Part shown: positions 62,301-64,000 of the stretch, piece after piece | Numbering within the stretch: position 1 is the stretch's first letter | Layout: each line of letters opens with the position of its first letter | NCBI RefSeq assembly: GCF_019175385.1 | Contig: NC_083345.1 | Span: forward strand, 126,297,657-126,361,656 | Reading direction: 5' to 3' | Length of the DNA: 64,000 nucleotides | Source: Lycium barbarum | Lineage: Eukaryota; Streptophyta; Magnoliopsida; Solanales; Solanaceae | Program-made: the position numbers and the translations under genes | The notes under the pieces: model-generated | What the model saw: only the letters and a program-made list of their open reading frames with translations | Database searches by the model: none | Told to the model about the DNA's origin: nothing

Positions 62301-64000
62301 CAGCCCGTTTGGTACGGACCGGTGGAATTTCAGGGAAAACACAGCCGGCGCATCAGATCTCGAAAATGTATGAGCTAATACACACGACGGGTCTCAAACA
62401 CAAGGTCCTCGGTGTTTAGACCAAATAAATGAAACAAGAGGCTACTTCGTGTCCGCGTATGCAATGCGTATATGTCCCCAACCCGTTTGCTGCAGACGGG
62501 TGAAATTTTAAGCCAAACAGAGCCGGCGCATCAGATCTCTAAAATGTATGAGCTCATACACATGACGGGTCTCAAAAAGACGATCCTCGATTTTCAGACC
62601 AAATAAATGAAAAAATAGGCTACTTCGTGTCCGCGCAAGCAATGCGTATATGTCCCCAGCTCGTTTGGTGCGGACCGATGGAATTTCAGGGCAAACAGAG
62701 CCGGGACATCAGATCTCGAAAATGTATGAGCTAATACACATGACGGGTTTAAAAAAAAAGTTCCTCGGTGTTTAGACCAAATAAATGAAAAAAGAGGCTA
62801 CTTCATGTACGCGTATACAATGCGTATATGTCCCCATCCCGTGTGGTGCCGACGGGTGAAATTTCAAGGCAAACAGAGCCGGTGCATTAGATCTCTTAAA
62901 TGTATGAGCTAATACACACGACGGGTCTCAAAAAGACGATCCTCGATTTTTAGATCAAATAAATAAAAAAAAGGCTACTTCGTGTCCGCGCAACCAATAC
63001 GTATATGTCCCCAGGCCGTTTGGTGCGGACCGGTGGAATTTTAAGGCAAATAGTGCCGGCGCATCAGATCTCAAAAATGTATGAGCTAATACACACTACG
63101 GGTCTCAAAAAGAAGGTCTTCGGTGTTTAGATCAAATAAATGGAAAAAGAGGCTACTTCATGTCCGCGTAAGCCATGCGTGTATGTCCCCACCTCGTTTG
63201 GTGCTTATCGGTGGAATTTCAGGACAAACAGAGCCGGCATATCAGATCTCGAAAATATATGAGCTAATACCCCAGACGGGTCTAAAAAAGAAGGTCCTCG
63301 GTGTTTAGATCAAATAAATGGAAAAAGAGGCTACTTCATGTCCGCGTATGCAATGCGTATATGTCCCCATCCGGTTTGGGGCGGACGGATAAAATTTTAA
63401 GACAAACATAGCCGGCGCATTAGATCTCTAATATGTATGAGCTCATACACACGACGGGTCTCAAAAAGACGATCCTCGATTTTTAGATCAAATAAATTAA
63501 AAAAATAGGCTACTTCGTTTCCACGCAAGCAATGCGTATATTTCCCCAGCCCGTTTGGTGCAGACCGGTCAAATTTTAAGGTAAATAGAGCCGGCGCATC
63601 AGATCTCAAAAATGTATAAGCTAATACACACTACGAGTCTCATAAAGAAGGTCTTCGGTGTTTAGAATAAAATAAATGGAAAAATAGGCTACTTTATGTC
63701 CGCGTAAGCAATTCCTGTAGGTCCGCACCCGGTTTGGTGCGGACCGGTGGAATTTCAGGACAAACAGAGCCGGCACATCAGATCTAAAAAATGTATGAGC
63801 TAATACCCTTGACGGGTGTCAAAAAGAAGTTCGTCGGTGTTTAGACCAAATAAATGGAAAAAGAGGTTTCTTCGTGTCCGCGTATGCAATGCATATATGT
63901 CCCTAGACTGTTTGGTGCGGGTGGGTGAAATTTCAAGCCAAACTGAGCCGGTGCATCTCGAAAATGTATGTGCTAATACACACGACATATCCAAACAAGA
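53318..64000 (+). repeat. Satellite DNA array, about 178-bp monomer, about 60 copies
   Basis: A head-to-tail array running to the window end. Landmark 'aggctacttc' recurs at 54004, 54182 and 54360 and so on, giving 177-178 bp. Conserved blocks per monomer: 'gcaatgcgtatatgtcccc', 'cccgtttggtgcgga', 'ggcgcatcagatctc' (a BglII site), 'aaaatgtatgagct', 'cacgacgggtctaaaa' and 'gtttagaccaaataaatg'. Monomers fall into two types: A (cgcaagc or cgtaagc, ggaccggtggaattt, gagctaatac, aaggtcctcggtg) and B (cgtatgc, gacgggtgaaattt, gagctcatac, acgatcctcgattt), which often alternate. Multi-monomer blocks are duplicated. I do not recognise it as a named solanaceous satellite. One monomer at about 57160 is interrupted by a short deletion. 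Confidence 0.95.

Noticed and set aside
53400..64000. Dozens of 60-80-codon ORFs with similar products on both strands
   Set aside because: They are frames of the satellite monomer. The monomer length is not a multiple of three, so each ORF starts anew and ends in the next unit; there is no sign of a protein under selection.

Overview
The window is nuclear DNA of a flowering plant, almost certainly Solanaceae. It is AT-rich with GT-AG introns. It holds two intact multi-exon plant genes, both on the minus strand: a QUASIMODO-type (DUF248) Golgi methyltransferase at 15616-18019 and a 15-exon MLO seven-transmembrane gene at 41928-46899. The MLO protein resembles the dicot powdery-mildew-susceptibility clade (tomato MLO1 group). 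The window also holds an old endogenous pararetrovirus of the tobacco vein clearing (solendovirus) type, a group known from Solanaceae genomes. No rRNA, tRNA, CRISPR or bacterial-type operon was seen.

Layout. 1-4.8 kb is AT-rich intergenic DNA with a long inverted repeat (1365-2295), a hAT-like MITE inside it and a Stowaway MITE. 4.84-6.75 kb is a decayed Mutator-like element with long palindrome-studded ends and a 10-bp target duplication. 7.58-15.27 kb is a hAT transposon (8-bp duplication CGTGACAT). Its transposase pseudogene is split by a 3.6-kb solo LTR (duplication ATTAG), which contains a miniature TRIM retrotransposon (duplication ATCTT). 15.6-18.0 kb is the methyltransferase gene.

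20.3-41.95 kb is a 21.6-kb block of nested retroelements between the two genes. It holds a copia-type LTR fragment; a Ty3/gypsy chromovirus (Tekay/Del-like) 5' LTR and broken gag; three satellite monomers; a nearly full-length decayed pararetrovirus of about 7.7 kb; the gypsy integrase/chromodomain end and 3' LTR; a decayed spliced gene in antisense to a Tat-type 3' LTR; and that LTR, itself split by a 3.37-kb solo LTR (duplication GTACT). The Tat LTR abuts the last MLO exon and supplies its final six codons and stop. One MLO intron carries three MITEs.

48.25-53.3 kb is a minus-strand gypsy 3' LTR with non-coding interior. 53.3 kb to the window end is a tandem array of about 60 copies of a 178-bp satellite with A/B alternation and multi-monomer block duplications. 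The same satellite occurs as about three monomers fused to the pararetrovirus 29 kb away.

The two genes are probably functional; most of the rest is decayed mobile DNA. The least expected structures are the satellite/pararetrovirus/gypsy junction, the LTR-derived MLO C-terminus, the antisense gene of the Tat element and the block organisation of the satellite. Exon boundaries, target duplications and frames were worked out by eye; family names rest on motif recognition, not on searches.
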